From: Schaalia sp. lx-260
GTDB lineage: Bacteria > Actinomycetota > Actinomycetes > Actinomycetales > Actinomycetaceae
Length of the DNA stretch: 64,000 nt
Direction of reading: 5' to 3'
NCBI RefSeq assembly: GCF_021083645.1
Contig: NZ_JAJNRQ010000001.1
Location: forward strand, 372,001 to 436,000
Shown here: positions 9,406 to 18,350 of the stretch, in pieces
Position numbering within the stretch: the first letter of the stretch is position 1
How the letters are laid out: every line of letters starts with the position of its first letter
Program-made: the position numbers and the translations under genes
Notes under the pieces: model-generated
Told to the model about the DNA's origin: nothing
Databases searched by the model: none
Seen by the model: only the letters and a program-made list of their open reading frames with translations

Positions 9406-11153
9406 GGGATAAAACAAGTCAAGAAAATATTGCTGGTCATACGGGGGAGACAGAGCCTAAGGAGGAAAAGAGGAGGCATGCCTCAATGATTTCTCCGAGT
9501 GTTCGCTTGGCTGCGTCAGTTTGTGGCGCCTTATATGCGCAGGGCGTCCGTGATGTGGTGTATTGTCCTGGATCTCGTAGCGCACCTTTTGCTTACGTAT
9601 TGGATGCTTTAACAAAGCGTGGCTATCTGCGTTCACATATTCGTGTGGATGAACGTTCAGCAGGTTTTTTGGCACTGGGGTTAAGCCGTGGCGCAGAGGT
9701 TCAGGGTAAAAATCCTGCTCCGGTCGCTATCGTGACAACCTCAGGGACTGCTGTCACTGAACTTCATGCAAGTATTGCCGAGGCCTCTCATGCGAAGATT
9801 CCGCTCCTTGTGCTTTCGGCGGATCGTCCGTTTGAAATGCGAGGAGTAGGCGCATCTCAAACGACAGATCAGGTGGGAGTTTTTGCTTCGCATGTGCGGG
9901 GCAATTGGGATATTCCTGCGGGAAGTGACGAAGTAGCATCGCTGCCGGCAATTGTGGGACGGGCTCTGGCTTGTGCTCAAGGAAAACCAACAGGTGAAGC
10001 GGGTCCAGTCCATATCAATGTGGGTTTACGTGACCCTCTTACTCCCACATCTTTTTGCGAGGATAGTGAATGGGTTGCTGATGTTGTGTGCGACTATGCA
10101 GATGAAGCAGCTAGGCGCACGCCGACAGTACATGCGGCTGTGCCTGTGCCTGTGCCGTGGAATAGTGTCATTGTTCCTGAACTGCGAACGGTTATCGTAG
10201 CAGGTGAAGGCGCTGATAAGCAGGTTGGTGAATGGGCTTCGCGTGCCCGTGTGCCTTTGATCGCAGAGCCGTCTGTTCCTCGAAGTGAGTTCGTGTTGCC
10301 ATACGAACAAAGTTTGCTGTCGCGCTCGCAGCTGATGGAGGGGATTGAGCAGGTTATTGTTACTGGTCGACCGACTCTTTCGCGTGTGGTTCAGGGGCTT
10401 TTGGCGAAAAAAGGTGTGCGTGTTATTGTGCAGTCTCCTTCAGGACCGTGGACTGATGTGGCGGGCTGTGCTACTCACGTTGTGGCAGCTCTTGCTGGGC
10501 CTGAGGAGCCTCATCCAGATCACGCATGGTATGACCTGTGGTGGAAAGTGGCGCACGATGAGGATGCGCGTATTCGTGATGTATTGGCTCAAGAGCCTGC
10601 TGATTCTTCTGCTGTGCAGGTTGCGCGTCATGTGTGGGAATCAGTTTCAGGTGTCCTTGTCTTGGGCGCATCGAATTCTGTGCGTGCTGTCGATCTTGTT
10701 GCGAGGGGAGGGGGGCCTCGCTTAGTGATTACTAATCGGGGGCTTGCAGGTATTGATGGGACTCTTGCAACGGCATGTGGTGTGGCGATTGCTTCAGGTG
10801 AGTGCGTGTCTGCTTTGATGGGTGATTTGACTTTCTTTCATGACGCGGGTGCTTTAGCTGTACCTCATGGTGAGTATGTGCCGGATGTACGTATTTTTGT
10901 TGTTGATGATGGGGGTGGTTCTATTTTTTCTACTTTGGAACATGGGGCGGCTCCTGTAGAGCTTTTTGATCGGTGGTTTCGTACGCGCCTTGATGTTTCA
11001 GTGAAAGGATTGTGTGAGGCTTATGGAGCGGATTATCGGTGTGTGAGTGTGGAAGATATTCCTGCTGTGTGTCAGGCTCCGTGGCGGGGGATTCAGGTGG
11101 TTCATATTCCGGTGCATCATGTGCCTGAAGTGTATAAACGTATTCGAGGGTGA
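9402..11153 (+). CDS. menD: SEPHCHC synthase MenD
   Basis: A thiamine-diphosphate enzyme (583 residues) that joins isochorismate and 2-oxoglutarate, the first committed step of menaquinone synthesis. The N-terminal domain has CPGSRSAPFAYVLD, HIRVDERSAGFLALGLSRG and VTTSGTAVTELHASI, all typical of MenD; the C-terminal Mg/ThDP region includes ALMGDLTFFHDAGAL and IFVVDDGGGSIFSTLE. ATG 9402 overlaps the menC stop by ATGA, with GGAGG 7 nt upstream. The first 28 residues are a Glu/Lys-rich extension before the conserved start (MISPSVRLAA, ATG 9486), so the later start is an alternative. Confidence 0.96.
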   Translation: MRDKTSQENIAGHTGETEPKEEKRRHASMISPSVRLAASVCGALYAQGVRDVVYCPGSRSAPFAYVLDALTKRGYLRSHIRVDERSAGFLALGLSRGAEVQGKNPAPVAIVTTSGTAVTELHASIAEASHAKIPLLVLSADRPFEMRGVGASQTTDQVGVFASHVRGNWDIPAGSDEVASLPAIVGRALACAQGKPTGEAGPVHINVGLRDPLTPTSFCEDSEWVADVVCDYADEAARRTPTVHAAVPVPVPWNSVIVPELRTVIVAGEGADKQVGEWASRARVPLIAEPSVPRSEFVLPYEQSLLSRSQLMEGIEQVIVTGRPTLSRVVQGLLAKKGVRVIVQSPSGPWTDVAGCATHVVAALAGPEEPHPDHAWYDLWWKVAHDEDARIRDVLAQEPADSSAVQVARHVWESVSGVLVLGASNSVRAVDLVARGGGPRLVITNRGLAGIDGTLATACGVAIASGECVSALMGDLTFFHDAGALAVPHGEYVPDVRIFVVDDGGGSIFSTLEHGAAPVELFDRWFRTRLDVSVKGLCEAYGADYRCVSVEDIPAVCQAPWRGIQVVHIPVHHVPEVYKRIRG

Positions 11154-11168
11154 CCACCTCTTTTAGAT

Positions 11169-11210
11169 TTTCAGAAAACTTTCAGAAAAGGTTCGGTAAA
11201 CTTCTAAAAT
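11169..11210 (+). promoter_or_regulatory. Four helically phased TTC repeats upstream of htrA
   Basis: TTTCAGAAAA occurs exactly twice at 11169 and 11180, followed in phase by TTCGGTAAA (11192) and TTCTAAAAT (11202). The TTC steps are 11, 11 and 10 bp, one turn of the helix. Direct repeats of this spacing are the usual binding pattern of OmpR/PhoB-family regulators. The array lies 49-90 bp upstream of the htrA start. Its regulator is not known. Confidence 0.55.
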
Positions 11211-11258
11211 TCTCCGGCAGACTAAAACCGTAGAACAGAGTTTGCGAAAGAAGGAATA

Positions 11259-12956
11259 ATGAACGAGTCACATGGAAACGAAACAGGTGGATGGCCCATT
11301 CCGCAACCTCATGAACGCTGGGAAGGTAACGATGAGGCACAAAATACGCCTCTTTCCACTTCTGCTCAGGACATGCCTACCTCGCCTCATACCGCACCTA
11401 TTGAGCACGCAGATACACATAGTTCAACGCCCATTGCTTCACAGGAGCATATTCGCGCAACTGAAGGGCAGACAACTCACACAGTCGAAGGACGCTCACA
11501 GGACACTGATCTGATGCGCGAACACTTTCAGGCACCTACGCAACCTCTGCCTCCACACGAACCAGAAGCGCAGCGTGTAGCAGCTCAGCCTGCCCAAGAA
11601 AATCCTCGCCCCTATATGGCACCCCAGATGAGCCCTCAAGAAATACGACCAACATATTCTCAGTCGCAATCTTTCCCCTTTGCCGCTCCTCAAGAGCCTC
11701 GCGTTACTTCTCACAATCAGAATCCGGGCACATCTGCACTACCCTATGCGCCTGCACCGTTACCTGTTACCAGAAGTAAACGGAAAAAACGCAAAGCCCC
11801 CGGGTGGATTGCCCTCCTATGCGCAATGGGGGTCACTGCGGCTTTATCAGTGAGCGCAACAATAGCAATAACAGGATTACGAGGCGCTTCGGCTCCTGCA
11901 TACACAACGCAAACAGTTGCTCCTGTCAGCTCCGATGGAACAATAGCTGATTGGAAAGCTGTTGCTGCTGCTGTTTCGCCGGCAGTTGTGACAATCAATG
12001 TGAGCAGTCAAAACGCTTCAGGTGTGGGCTCTGGTGTTATTTATGATCCCCGCGGCACAATCGTGACAAACTACCACGTTATCTCCAGCGCATTGAACGG
12101 GAAAGGGAAAATTTCTGTCACCCTCGCTGATAACAGAATTTTTGACGCAACCGTTGTTGGACACGACCAAACAACTGACCTCGCGGTTATTCGCCTAACA
12201 AATCCACCCTCTGATTTAACTGTTGCGCAGTTTGGATCTTCCTCGCAGCTAACAATCGGTACGCAGGTGATGGCGATTGGTTCGCCACTGGGACTTTCAA
12301 ATACCGTGACAACAGGCATTATCTCTGCTGTGAACCGGCCAGTTGCGGTTTCCACTTCCTCAGAAAACGATCAAGACCAGCAAGTGAATCCTTTTGATCC
12401 TTTCGGCCAATTGCCGCGTGAAGATGAAGGAAATCGTAGTGCCAGCAATGAACCTGTTATTACAAATGCTATTCAAGTGGATGCCTCAATTAATCCAGGA
12501 AACTCAGGTGGGCCACTTTTTGATGAAACAGGCTCAGTGATTGGCATTAATTCCTCTATCGCTTCTAACAGTGGATCCGCTAGCTCCGCTGGTTCTATTG
12601 GTTTAGGTTTTGCGATCCCTTCAGATCTTGTTGTCTCTGTTGTGAAACAACTGGTAGAAACAGGAAGTGTCGATCATGCGGTTCTGGGAGTAACCATTAA
12701 GACTGCTGCTGTTGGAGTTGATTCATTTACTCGTGCAGGTGCGCAAATTGAAGAAGTCGTACCCGGCGGTGCCGCTGAAAAAGCAGGGCTGAAATCTGGG
12801 GACACAATTACCGCCGTTGATGGTGCTGATGTTGCTTCAGGGAAAGCCCTATCAGGCTATGTTCGTCGCTACAAAGGTGGCGACACAGTGAAACTGACAG
12901 TTGTTCGCGAGGGTAAGAGTTCAGAGATCTCTGTGACTTTACAATCAAAGAAGTAA
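11259..12956 (+). CDS. HtrA/DegP-type membrane-anchored serine protease with PDZ domain
   Basis: A 565-residue envelope protease. Residues 1-180 form a Gln/Pro/His-rich cytoplasmic region; a Lys/Arg cluster (TRSKRKKRKAPG) precedes one membrane helix (about 185-208); then comes a trypsin-like domain with the triad H273 (TNYHV), D307 (TTDLAVIRL) and S416 (NPGNSGGPLF), and a single PDZ domain (about 470-560). Such proteins degrade or refold damaged exported proteins. The start has AAGGA 4 nt before ATG. It is monocistronic, ends at a stem-loop and converges with menF. The phased repeats just upstream suggest stress control by a two-component regulator, as known for mycobacterial PepD and MprAB; that is inference here. 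Confidence 0.94.
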   Translation: MNESHGNETGGWPIPQPHERWEGNDEAQNTPLSTSAQDMPTSPHTAPIEHADTHSSTPIASQEHIRATEGQTTHTVEGRSQDTDLMREHFQAPTQPLPPHEPEAQRVAAQPAQENPRPYMAPQMSPQEIRPTYSQSQSFPFAAPQEPRVTSHNQNPGTSALPYAPAPLPVTRSKRKKRKAPGWIALLCAMGVTAALSVSATIAITGLRGASAPAYTTQTVAPVSSDGTIADWKAVAAAVSPAVVTINVSSQNASGVGSGVIYDPRGTIVTNYHVISSALNGKGKISVTLADNRIFDATVVGHDQTTDLAVIRLTNPPSDLTVAQFGSSSQLTIGTQVMAIGSPLGLSNTVTTGIISAVNRPVAVSTSSENDQDQQVNPFDPFGQLPREDEGNRSASNEPVITNAIQVDASINPGNSGGPLFDETGSVIGINSSIASNSGSASSAGSIGLGFAIPSDLVVSVVKQLVETGSVDHAVLGVTIKTAAVGVDSFTRAGAQIEEVVPGGAAEKAGLKSGDTITAVDGADVASGKALSGYVRRYKGGDTVKLTVVREGKSSEISVTLQSKK

Positions 12957-12972
12957 AAGAAAGATGAGTAGT

Positions 12973-13010
12973 GATTGTGTGGCCTTGAGTGATGGCAAGA
13001 CCACACAATC
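12973..13010. terminator. Stem-loop between convergent htrA and menF
   Basis: GATTGTGTGGCCTTG pairs with CAAGACCACACAATC (one mismatch) around an 8-nt loop. There is no long T run, but its place between two convergent stops fits a bidirectional terminator. Confidence 0.7.
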
Positions 13011-13041
13011 ATAAAGCTAATGTGATGAGCTGCTCGTATTC

Positions 13042-14301
13042 TTATATGCCGAGTGCTTCAAGAAGCGGTGACATTTTCGCTCGTGTTTCTGCGAGTTCTG
13101 CTTCTGGAACAGAATCGGGCATGATTCCGGCACCTGCGAAAAGTCGTAAGTTGGTCCCATCTTTACTGAGCTGAGCGCATCGCAAAGCGATACCAAATTC
13201 GCCTTCACCTTGGGCATCAATCCAACCGATAGGGCCGCAATATCGTCCGCGTTCGGTGGTTTCATATGCTGATAAAAGATCAAAAGCCAAAGGAGTAGGG
13301 CTTCCGCATACGGCAGCCGTGGGGTGTACAGCAGAAACCACATCAAGGACATTTGAATCCCTGAGGTGCCCGTGGATATCTGTTGCCAAGTGCGTAACAT
13401 TTGGAAGCTCTAAAAGGAAAGGTTCGCTAGGTACGTCAAGTGAATCAACCAGAGGTGATAATGCGCGTACAACAGACTCCACAGCCAGAAGGTGTTCTGT
13501 CCGTTCTTTCATATCAGTCATGAGACGATCAGCATGTGTACGTGCGGACCCAGCGAGAACACGTGAATGAACGGTGCCGTCGCGCGTACTGGCAAGCAAT
13601 TCAGGAGTTGCTCCGATGAGTTTGTCAACGGCGTACACCCATGTGGTGGGATACAGTTTGCTTAAACGTTGGAGTAAAAATCGTTCGTCTACTGGTAAAG
13701 GACTGGTGACGCGCATATCACGTGCCATCACGACTTTTGATGCGCTACCTAAACGCAAACGTTCAATGACACGTCTGACTGATTCTGCCCAAGCGTTTTG
13801 TGTCATGCGGCCTGGTTGAGTCCGTAGCCCTGAGGGAATATGAATAGGATTCTGTTCTTTTTCCTGTGCTGCTGCTTCTGCGCTGGTTAGTGGGTCAGGT
13901 GCTGGGGCAGATAAAGCTGCTGTTGCAATAAAACGTTGATAATCATGGTCGATAATTGTGACTTCAGGTACGCGGAGGATTCCTGGGGTTGTCGATGCAA
14001 AACCAAAGGAACCGAAAGCGAAAGGAGCACGTGGTGCCTGGGTAGGCGAGTCCACATGAGCCACAGAACGCACCTCATCCCATATTCGCGCAGCATCACG
14101 TATAGCGTGAGGGCCATCGACTGTGATGCTGAGGGCATTGCCCCACCCGAGTAACTGGTGACCCGTCCCGTTCCACGCGAGGAGCTGCTGTCCATGCGGA
14201 GCAAGGTCGAATAAGGGGACATGAGCCAGTGGGTGATTTTCCGGCAAGGCTTCTACTCGAATATGAAGTGCAGAAAAATCTGAAGTCAGACATGTAGCCA
14301 T
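13042..14301 (-). CDS. menF: Isochorismate synthase MenF
   Basis: A chorismate-utilising enzyme of about 419 residues that isomerises chorismate to isochorismate for MenD. The C-terminal anthranilate-synthase-like domain shows KVVMARDMRV, TPELLAST, HSRVLAGSART, the metal-binding HLATDIHGHL region, HPTAAVCGSPT, ERGRYCGPIGWID and RLFAGAGIMPDS, matching the MenF/EntC/DhbC group. The N-terminal third is less conserved. ATG 14301 (MATCLTS) or the GTG two codons earlier is the start; no strong ribosome site is visible. It is divergent from menG, so a common promoter region of about 70 bp serves two menaquinone genes. Confidence 0.92.
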   Translation of the reverse strand: MATCLTSDFSALHIRVEALPENHPLAHVPLFDLAPHGQQLLAWNGTGHQLLGWGNALSITVDGPHAIRDAARIWDEVRSVAHVDSPTQAPRAPFAFGSFGFASTTPGILRVPEVTIIDHDYQRFIATAALSAPAPDPLTSAEAAAQEKEQNPIHIPSGLRTQPGRMTQNAWAESVRRVIERLRLGSASKVVMARDMRVTSPLPVDERFLLQRLSKLYPTTWVYAVDKLIGATPELLASTRDGTVHSRVLAGSARTHADRLMTDMKERTEHLLAVESVVRALSPLVDSLDVPSEPFLLELPNVTHLATDIHGHLRDSNVLDVVSAVHPTAAVCGSPTPLAFDLLSAYETTERGRYCGPIGWIDAQGEGEFGIALRCAQLSKDGTNLRLFAGAGIMPDSVPEAELAETRAKMSPLLEALGI

Positions 14302-14370
14302 ACGCACATGCTAATGCTCAAATAGCTTCTTGGCTTCACTCTGAGGGGGACAACGTGTAAGGATTGAGTT

Positions 14371-15096
14371 ATGAATTCTTCTCATATGTCTCAGGGAACT
14401 TCACCGGTTAAACGTGCAGATTTGGATAAAGCGCCGCATGAAATCGCTTCAATGTTCGATCATGTTTCTGCGCGTTACGATGTGACGAACGCTGTATTAA
14501 CTGGTGGTATGAGCTATATCTGGCTTGCTGCTTTAGCGCGCGCGGTCGCTCCGTGCCCGTCAGATCGTATTCTTGATGTGGCTGCAGGAACGGGAACATC
14601 TTCACAGGTTTTAGCTCGCAGTGGTGCGCATGTGGTGGCCTGTGATTTGTCTGAGGGGATGATTGAAGTAGGCCGTCGTCGTCATCCTTCCTTAGAGTTT
14701 GTGCATGGTGATGCCATGGAATTGCCTTTTGATGATGACTCTTTTGATGCTGTGACTATTTCATATGGTTTGCGTAATATTCCTCATCCGGATCGGGCTT
14801 TAGGTGAGATGTATCGTGTAGTGCGTCCAGGAGGTCGTCTGGTTGTTTCAGAGTTTTCTACTCCGACGCATCCGCTTTTTCGTCGCCTGTACGATCTTCA
14901 TTTGGACTATGTCATGCCGCGTGTGGCTTCGCTGGTGTCCTCTGATGATGTGGCCTATGACTATCTTGTGGAATCAATTCGTTCATGGCCGGATCAAAAA
15001 ACGGTGGCTCATATGATAAAGAGTGTGGGCTGGTTAAATGTTCATTATCGCAATCTTACGGGCGGCATTGTTGCCTTGCATCGCGCTCAGAAATGA
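14371..15096 (+). CDS. menG: Demethylmenaquinone C-methyltransferase
   Basis: A SAM-dependent methyltransferase of 241 residues that makes the final C-methylation of menaquinone (UbiE/MenG family). The SAM motif I is ILDVAAGTGTSSQVLA; further family marks are the N-terminal FDHVSARYDVTN, DAMELPFDDDSFDAVTISYG, GLRNIPHPDRAL and EFSTPTHP. AAGGAT lies 6 nt before ATG. It is followed after 233 nt by the menJ-nuo gene string, a synteny common in actinobacteria. Confidence 0.96.
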   Translation: MNSSHMSQGTSPVKRADLDKAPHEIASMFDHVSARYDVTNAVLTGGMSYIWLAALARAVAPCPSDRILDVAAGTGTSSQVLARSGAHVVACDLSEGMIEVGRRRHPSLEFVHGDAMELPFDDDSFDAVTISYGLRNIPHPDRALGEMYRVVRPGGRLVVSEFSTPTHPLFRRLYDLHLDYVMPRVASLVSSDDVAYDYLVESIRSWPDQKTVAHMIKSVGWLNVHYRNLTGGIVALHRAQK

Positions 15097-15259
15097 AAGA
15101 GGGAAAATATTGCTTTCATATGAAGCACTCAAATCCACTCACATTAAATTGAAAACATAAGTCTTTCCGAAATAGTGCGTGTATTGTTCCTTGCTTACCT
15201 TGATGATCGCTTAAAAACAAGGGATTAATTGGCTTTGGTCCCTCTTACCTGTCTTAACC

Positions 15260-15271
15260 GGTAATGTTACC
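15260..15271. promoter_or_regulatory. Short dyad in the menJ-nuo promoter region
   Basis: GGTAA-TG-TTACC is a perfect 5-bp dyad, 59 bp upstream of the menJ start, in the only sizeable gap (15097-15329) before the nuo genes. It may be an operator for the respiratory operon. The evidence is position and symmetry only. Confidence 0.3.
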
Positions 15272-15329
15272 CCTTGGACTGTAGTGTTCCTTCCTCACGG
15301 AATATGAAAGAGCGACCTGGAGGACGCGA

Positions 15330-16610
15330 GTGATTGAAAACATGGGCGTTGCTGCCACCGCCGACGTTGTCGTCGTTGGGGCAGGTCCTGCTGGTGCCTC
15401 CACCGCATATCATTTAGCAACTATGGGGATTGATGTCCTCATGGTTGATAAAGCTGTTTTCCCGCGCGATAAGGTATGCGGTGATGGCCTAACACCAGCA
15501 GCGGTACATGAGCTTCTTTTCATGGGAATCGACACAACAGACTGGACACGTAACCGCGGCCTCACCGTTATTGGTGGGGGTCATACCGTTCACTTAGAAT
15601 GGCCCGACCAAAAATCTCTCCCAGGCTACGGCATGGCGCGTCGCCGGATGGACTTAGACCATGCGCTTGTACAGCGAGCACGCGAAGCCGGGGCGCGTGT
15701 CAACGAAAATGTGACAGTCACAGGCGCTCTCCAAGATTCAACGGGACGGGTTATTGGTATCACCACACGTTCAGGACGTGGACCTCAAGCCGTGACAGGG
15801 CAGATCAAAGCAAAACTTGTTGTTGACGCAGGAGGCGTATCTGCTCGCCTTGCCACAAGCCTCGGAATAAAGAAAAACCCCAACCGGCCTATGGGAGTTG
15901 CAGCACGCACCTACTTCCGTTCTCCTCGTGGAAACGAAGAATGGATGGAATCACATTTAGAGCTATGGGCTGGAAAACCAGGGGAATCGGATTTACTGCC
16001 CGGCTATGGGTGGATTTTCCCCTTGGGGGATGGGCTGGTCAATGTGGGCCTTGGGTCAGTTGCCTCTCACGCTCAAGCAACACACCTGCCGTACAAAAAA
16101 GTTTTTGCACAATGGGTACAAAACCTGCCACCCGAATGGGGCTTCACACCTGAAAACCAAGTTGGCCCACTTGCCAGCGCAGCTTTACCTATGTCTTTCA
16201 ACCGTACACCTCACTACACAAACGGCCTACTACTCGTAGGAGATGCAGGAGGTATGGTGAGTCCTTTCAACGGTGAAGGTATCGCACCAGGTATGAAAGC
16301 AGGGCGCTACGCGGCCGCAGCAATAGCACAAGCAATGGGACGGAACACGCGAGTCGGTATTGACCGCGCTTTAAGTGAGTACCCCGAAGCCATGCGTACA
16401 GAATACGGCGGCTACTATCAACTGGGTCGAATTTTTGTGCGCCTCATTGAAAATCCACACATTATGCGGCTATGTACGACGCGAGGCTTACCTTTACCTC
16501 GACTGATGACCCTTGTTCACAAACTGCTCTCCGACGGATACGAACGAAACGGCGGAGACTTTGACGACCTACTGATTACAGCCCTGTCAAAGGTGGTGAA
16601 ACCTGTATGA
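15330..16610 (+). CDS. menJ: Geranylgeranyl reductase family protein, probable menaquinone reductase MenJ
   Basis: An FAD enzyme of 426 residues. The Rossmann motif VVVVGAGPAGASTAYHLA, the conserved KVCGDGLTPAAVHEL, and the second FAD motif LLVGDAGGMVSPFNGEGI define the geranylgeranyl reductase family. In mycobacteria the MenJ member saturates one isoprene unit of the menaquinone tail; the location between menG and nuoA and the presence of a polyprenyl synthase at the far end of the operon support the same role here. GTG 15330 has a GGAGG site 6-8 nt upstream and is preferred over ATG 15342. It is 70 nt upstream of nuoA and probably leads the same transcript. Confidence 0.85.
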   Translation: MIENMGVAATADVVVVGAGPAGASTAYHLATMGIDVLMVDKAVFPRDKVCGDGLTPAAVHELLFMGIDTTDWTRNRGLTVIGGGHTVHLEWPDQKSLPGYGMARRRMDLDHALVQRAREAGARVNENVTVTGALQDSTGRVIGITTRSGRGPQAVTGQIKAKLVVDAGGVSARLATSLGIKKNPNRPMGVAARTYFRSPRGNEEWMESHLELWAGKPGESDLLPGYGWIFPLGDGLVNVGLGSVASHAQATHLPYKKVFAQWVQNLPPEWGFTPENQVGPLASAALPMSFNRTPHYTNGLLLVGDAGGMVSPFNGEGIAPGMKAGRYAAAAIAQAMGRNTRVGIDRALSEYPEAMRTEYGGYYQLGRIFVRLIENPHIMRLCTTRGLPLPRLMTLVHKLLSDGYERNGGDFDDLLITALSKVVKPV

Positions 16611-16680
16611 ATTTTTCAGGACACCGCTGTTGGCCCCTCAAGGACATGAGGGCATTAACCCAAAACTGGGAGGTATGGAA

Positions 16681-17037
16681 ATGAACCCCTATGTGCCGCT
16701 GCTTATCATGGCAGCCGCTGCACTGGTACTGGCTTTCGGAGGCTTAGCTGCTTCTGCGATCTTTGGTCCAACAAAGAAATCGCGTACAAAAGCTGATAAC
16801 TACGAATGCGGTATTGATCCCAGTTCTCATACGGCAGACTTGGGTCGTTTTCCTGTGCGTTATTACCTTGTCGCCATGACTTTCATCATCTTTGATATTG
16901 AAGTTGTGTTCATGTATCCGTGGGCTGTCAGCTTTAACCAATTGGGCCTATTCGGTTTGATCGCAATGCTCACTTTCATTGCGCTTATTACGGTTCCATA
17001 TATTTACGAATGGCGCCGCGGCGGACTGGACTACTGA
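16681..17037 (+). CDS. nuoA: NADH-quinone oxidoreductase subunit A
   Basis: A membrane subunit of 118 residues with three helices. The conserved loop YECGIDPSSHTADLGRFPVRYY and IIFDIEVVFMYPWAV are the diagnostic NuoA segments; the loop cysteine lines the quinone channel. ATG 16681 follows GGGAGG by 7 nt; ATG 16675 would be too close to that site and the frame also runs back to 16630. It is the first of 14 contiguous nuo genes, 21 nt before nuoB. Confidence 0.97.
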   Translation: MNPYVPLLIMAAAALVLAFGGLAASAIFGPTKKSRTKADNYECGIDPSSHTADLGRFPVRYYLVAMTFIIFDIEVVFMYPWAVSFNQLGLFGLIAMLTFIALITVPYIYEWRRGGLDY

Positions 17038-17058
17038 GCGAAGGTCAAGGAGAAAACT

Positions 17059-17613
17059 ATGGGACTGGAAGAAAGTATTCCTGCGGGCATTGCCCTGACA
17101 AGCGTTGAAAAAGTTTTAGGGCTGGCACGTAAGCACAGTCAATGGCCTGTCACAATGGGCTTGGCCTGCTGTGCTATTGAAATGATGGCAGCAGGTACAC
17201 CGCGTTTTGATATGTCACGTTTTGGTCTTGAAGTATTCCGTGCCTCGCCACGACACTCAGACCTCATGATCGTATCTGGTCGCGTGTCACACAAAATGGC
17301 ACCAATCGTTCGCCGCGTCTACGATTCAATGCCTGAACCCAAATGGGTGATTTCCATGGGAGCATGTGCATCCTCCGGTGGAATGTTCAATAACTATGCG
17401 GTTGTCCAAGGATGCGACCATATCGTGCCAGTGGATGTGTACTTACCGGGATGCCCACCGCGACCAGAAGCACTGATTCACGCAATTTTGACTTTGCGTG
17501 AGCAAATCGGCAAAGAACCTTTGGGCGCACATCGCCGTGAAATTGCTCGTAAAGCCGAACAAGCAGCTCTTGCTGCAACACCGACCCACCAACTGAAAGG
17601 ACTCCTGGCATGA
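17059..17613 (+). CDS. nuoB: NADH-quinone oxidoreductase subunit B
   Basis: The 184-residue subunit that carries the terminal iron-sulfur cluster N2 next to the quinone site. All four cluster cysteines are visible: the adjacent pair in [18 protein letters not shown] and [10 protein letters not shown] clear AAGGAGAAAACT site precedes ATG. A C-terminal extension of about 35 Ala/Arg-rich residues follows the conserved core. Its stop overlaps the nuoC ATG (ATGA). Confidence 0.98.
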   Translation: MGLEESIPAGIALTSVEKVLGLARKHSQWPVTMGLACCAIEMMAAGTPRFDMSRFGLEVFRASPRHSDLMIVSGRVSHKMAPIVRRVYDSMPEPKWVISMGACASSGGMFNNYAVVQGCDHIVPVDVYLPGCPPRPEALIHAILTLREQIGKEPLGAHRREIARKAEQAALAATPTHQLKGLLA

Positions 17614-18350
17614 ACAACGAAGTACACGCCGAACAGATTCCTGAAGCGGGTGTGGAACTTACTCAAACGCATCGTGGTTTTGCTGCAACTGAACCTATTG
17701 CACGCCGTCAGGGTATGTTCGGGGTAAATGATGCTGGTGACACCACAGGTTTTGGTGGATTAGTTACTCAGGAATACCTACCAGGTGAGTCTCAACGTCC
17801 TTACGGTGGATGGTTTGACTCGGTGGTTGACATTTTAGAAGAACTGATTACTTCTGCTGAACTCCCCATCGCAGATGTGATTGAAAAAGTAGTGGTCGAC
17901 CGAGGTGAACTCACTATTTTCATTACACGCGAGCATATTCAACGTGTATGCCAGTGGCTCCGCGACGACCAAGACCTACGTTTTGAATTGTGCCTAGGAA
18001 CAAATGGGGTTCACTACCCTCACGATACTGGACGCGAACTCCACGCGATCTATCCTTTGCAGTCACTGACACATAATCGAGTTCTCCGTCTTGAAGTTGC
18101 CTGCCCAGAAAGCGATCCGCATATCCCTTCAATTGTTTCCATTTATCCAGCAAACGACTGGCAAGAACGTGAAACATGGGATCTGATGGGAATTATTTTC
18201 GACGGACATCCTTCACTGACTCGTACCGCTTTGCCTGATGACTGGGTAGGTCATCCTCAACGAAAAGACTACCCACTGGGCGGTATTCCTGTGGAATTCC
18301 GTGGTGCAACTGTTCCGCCTGCTGACACGCGGAGGTCCTACAACTCATGA
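17610..18350 (+). CDS. nuoC: NADH-quinone oxidoreductase subunit C
   Basis: A peripheral-arm subunit of 246 residues. The 30-kDa family signature is near the end: [20 protein letters not shown] followed by [18 protein letters not shown]. The N-terminal 65 residues are an actinobacterial-type extension before the conserved domain. It is joined to nuoB and nuoD by 4-nt overlaps, and is a separate gene rather than a nuoCD fusion. Confidence 0.97.
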   Translation: MNNEVHAEQIPEAGVELTQTHRGFAATEPIARRQGMFGVNDAGDTTGFGGLVTQEYLPGESQRPYGGWFDSVVDILEELITSAELPIADVIEKVVVDRGELTIFITREHIQRVCQWLRDDQDLRFELCLGTNGVHYPHDTGRELHAIYPLQSLTHNRVLRLEVACPESDPHIPSIVSIYPANDWQERETWDLMGIIFDGHPSLTRTALPDDWVGHPQRKDYPLGGIPVEFRGATVPPADTRRSYNS

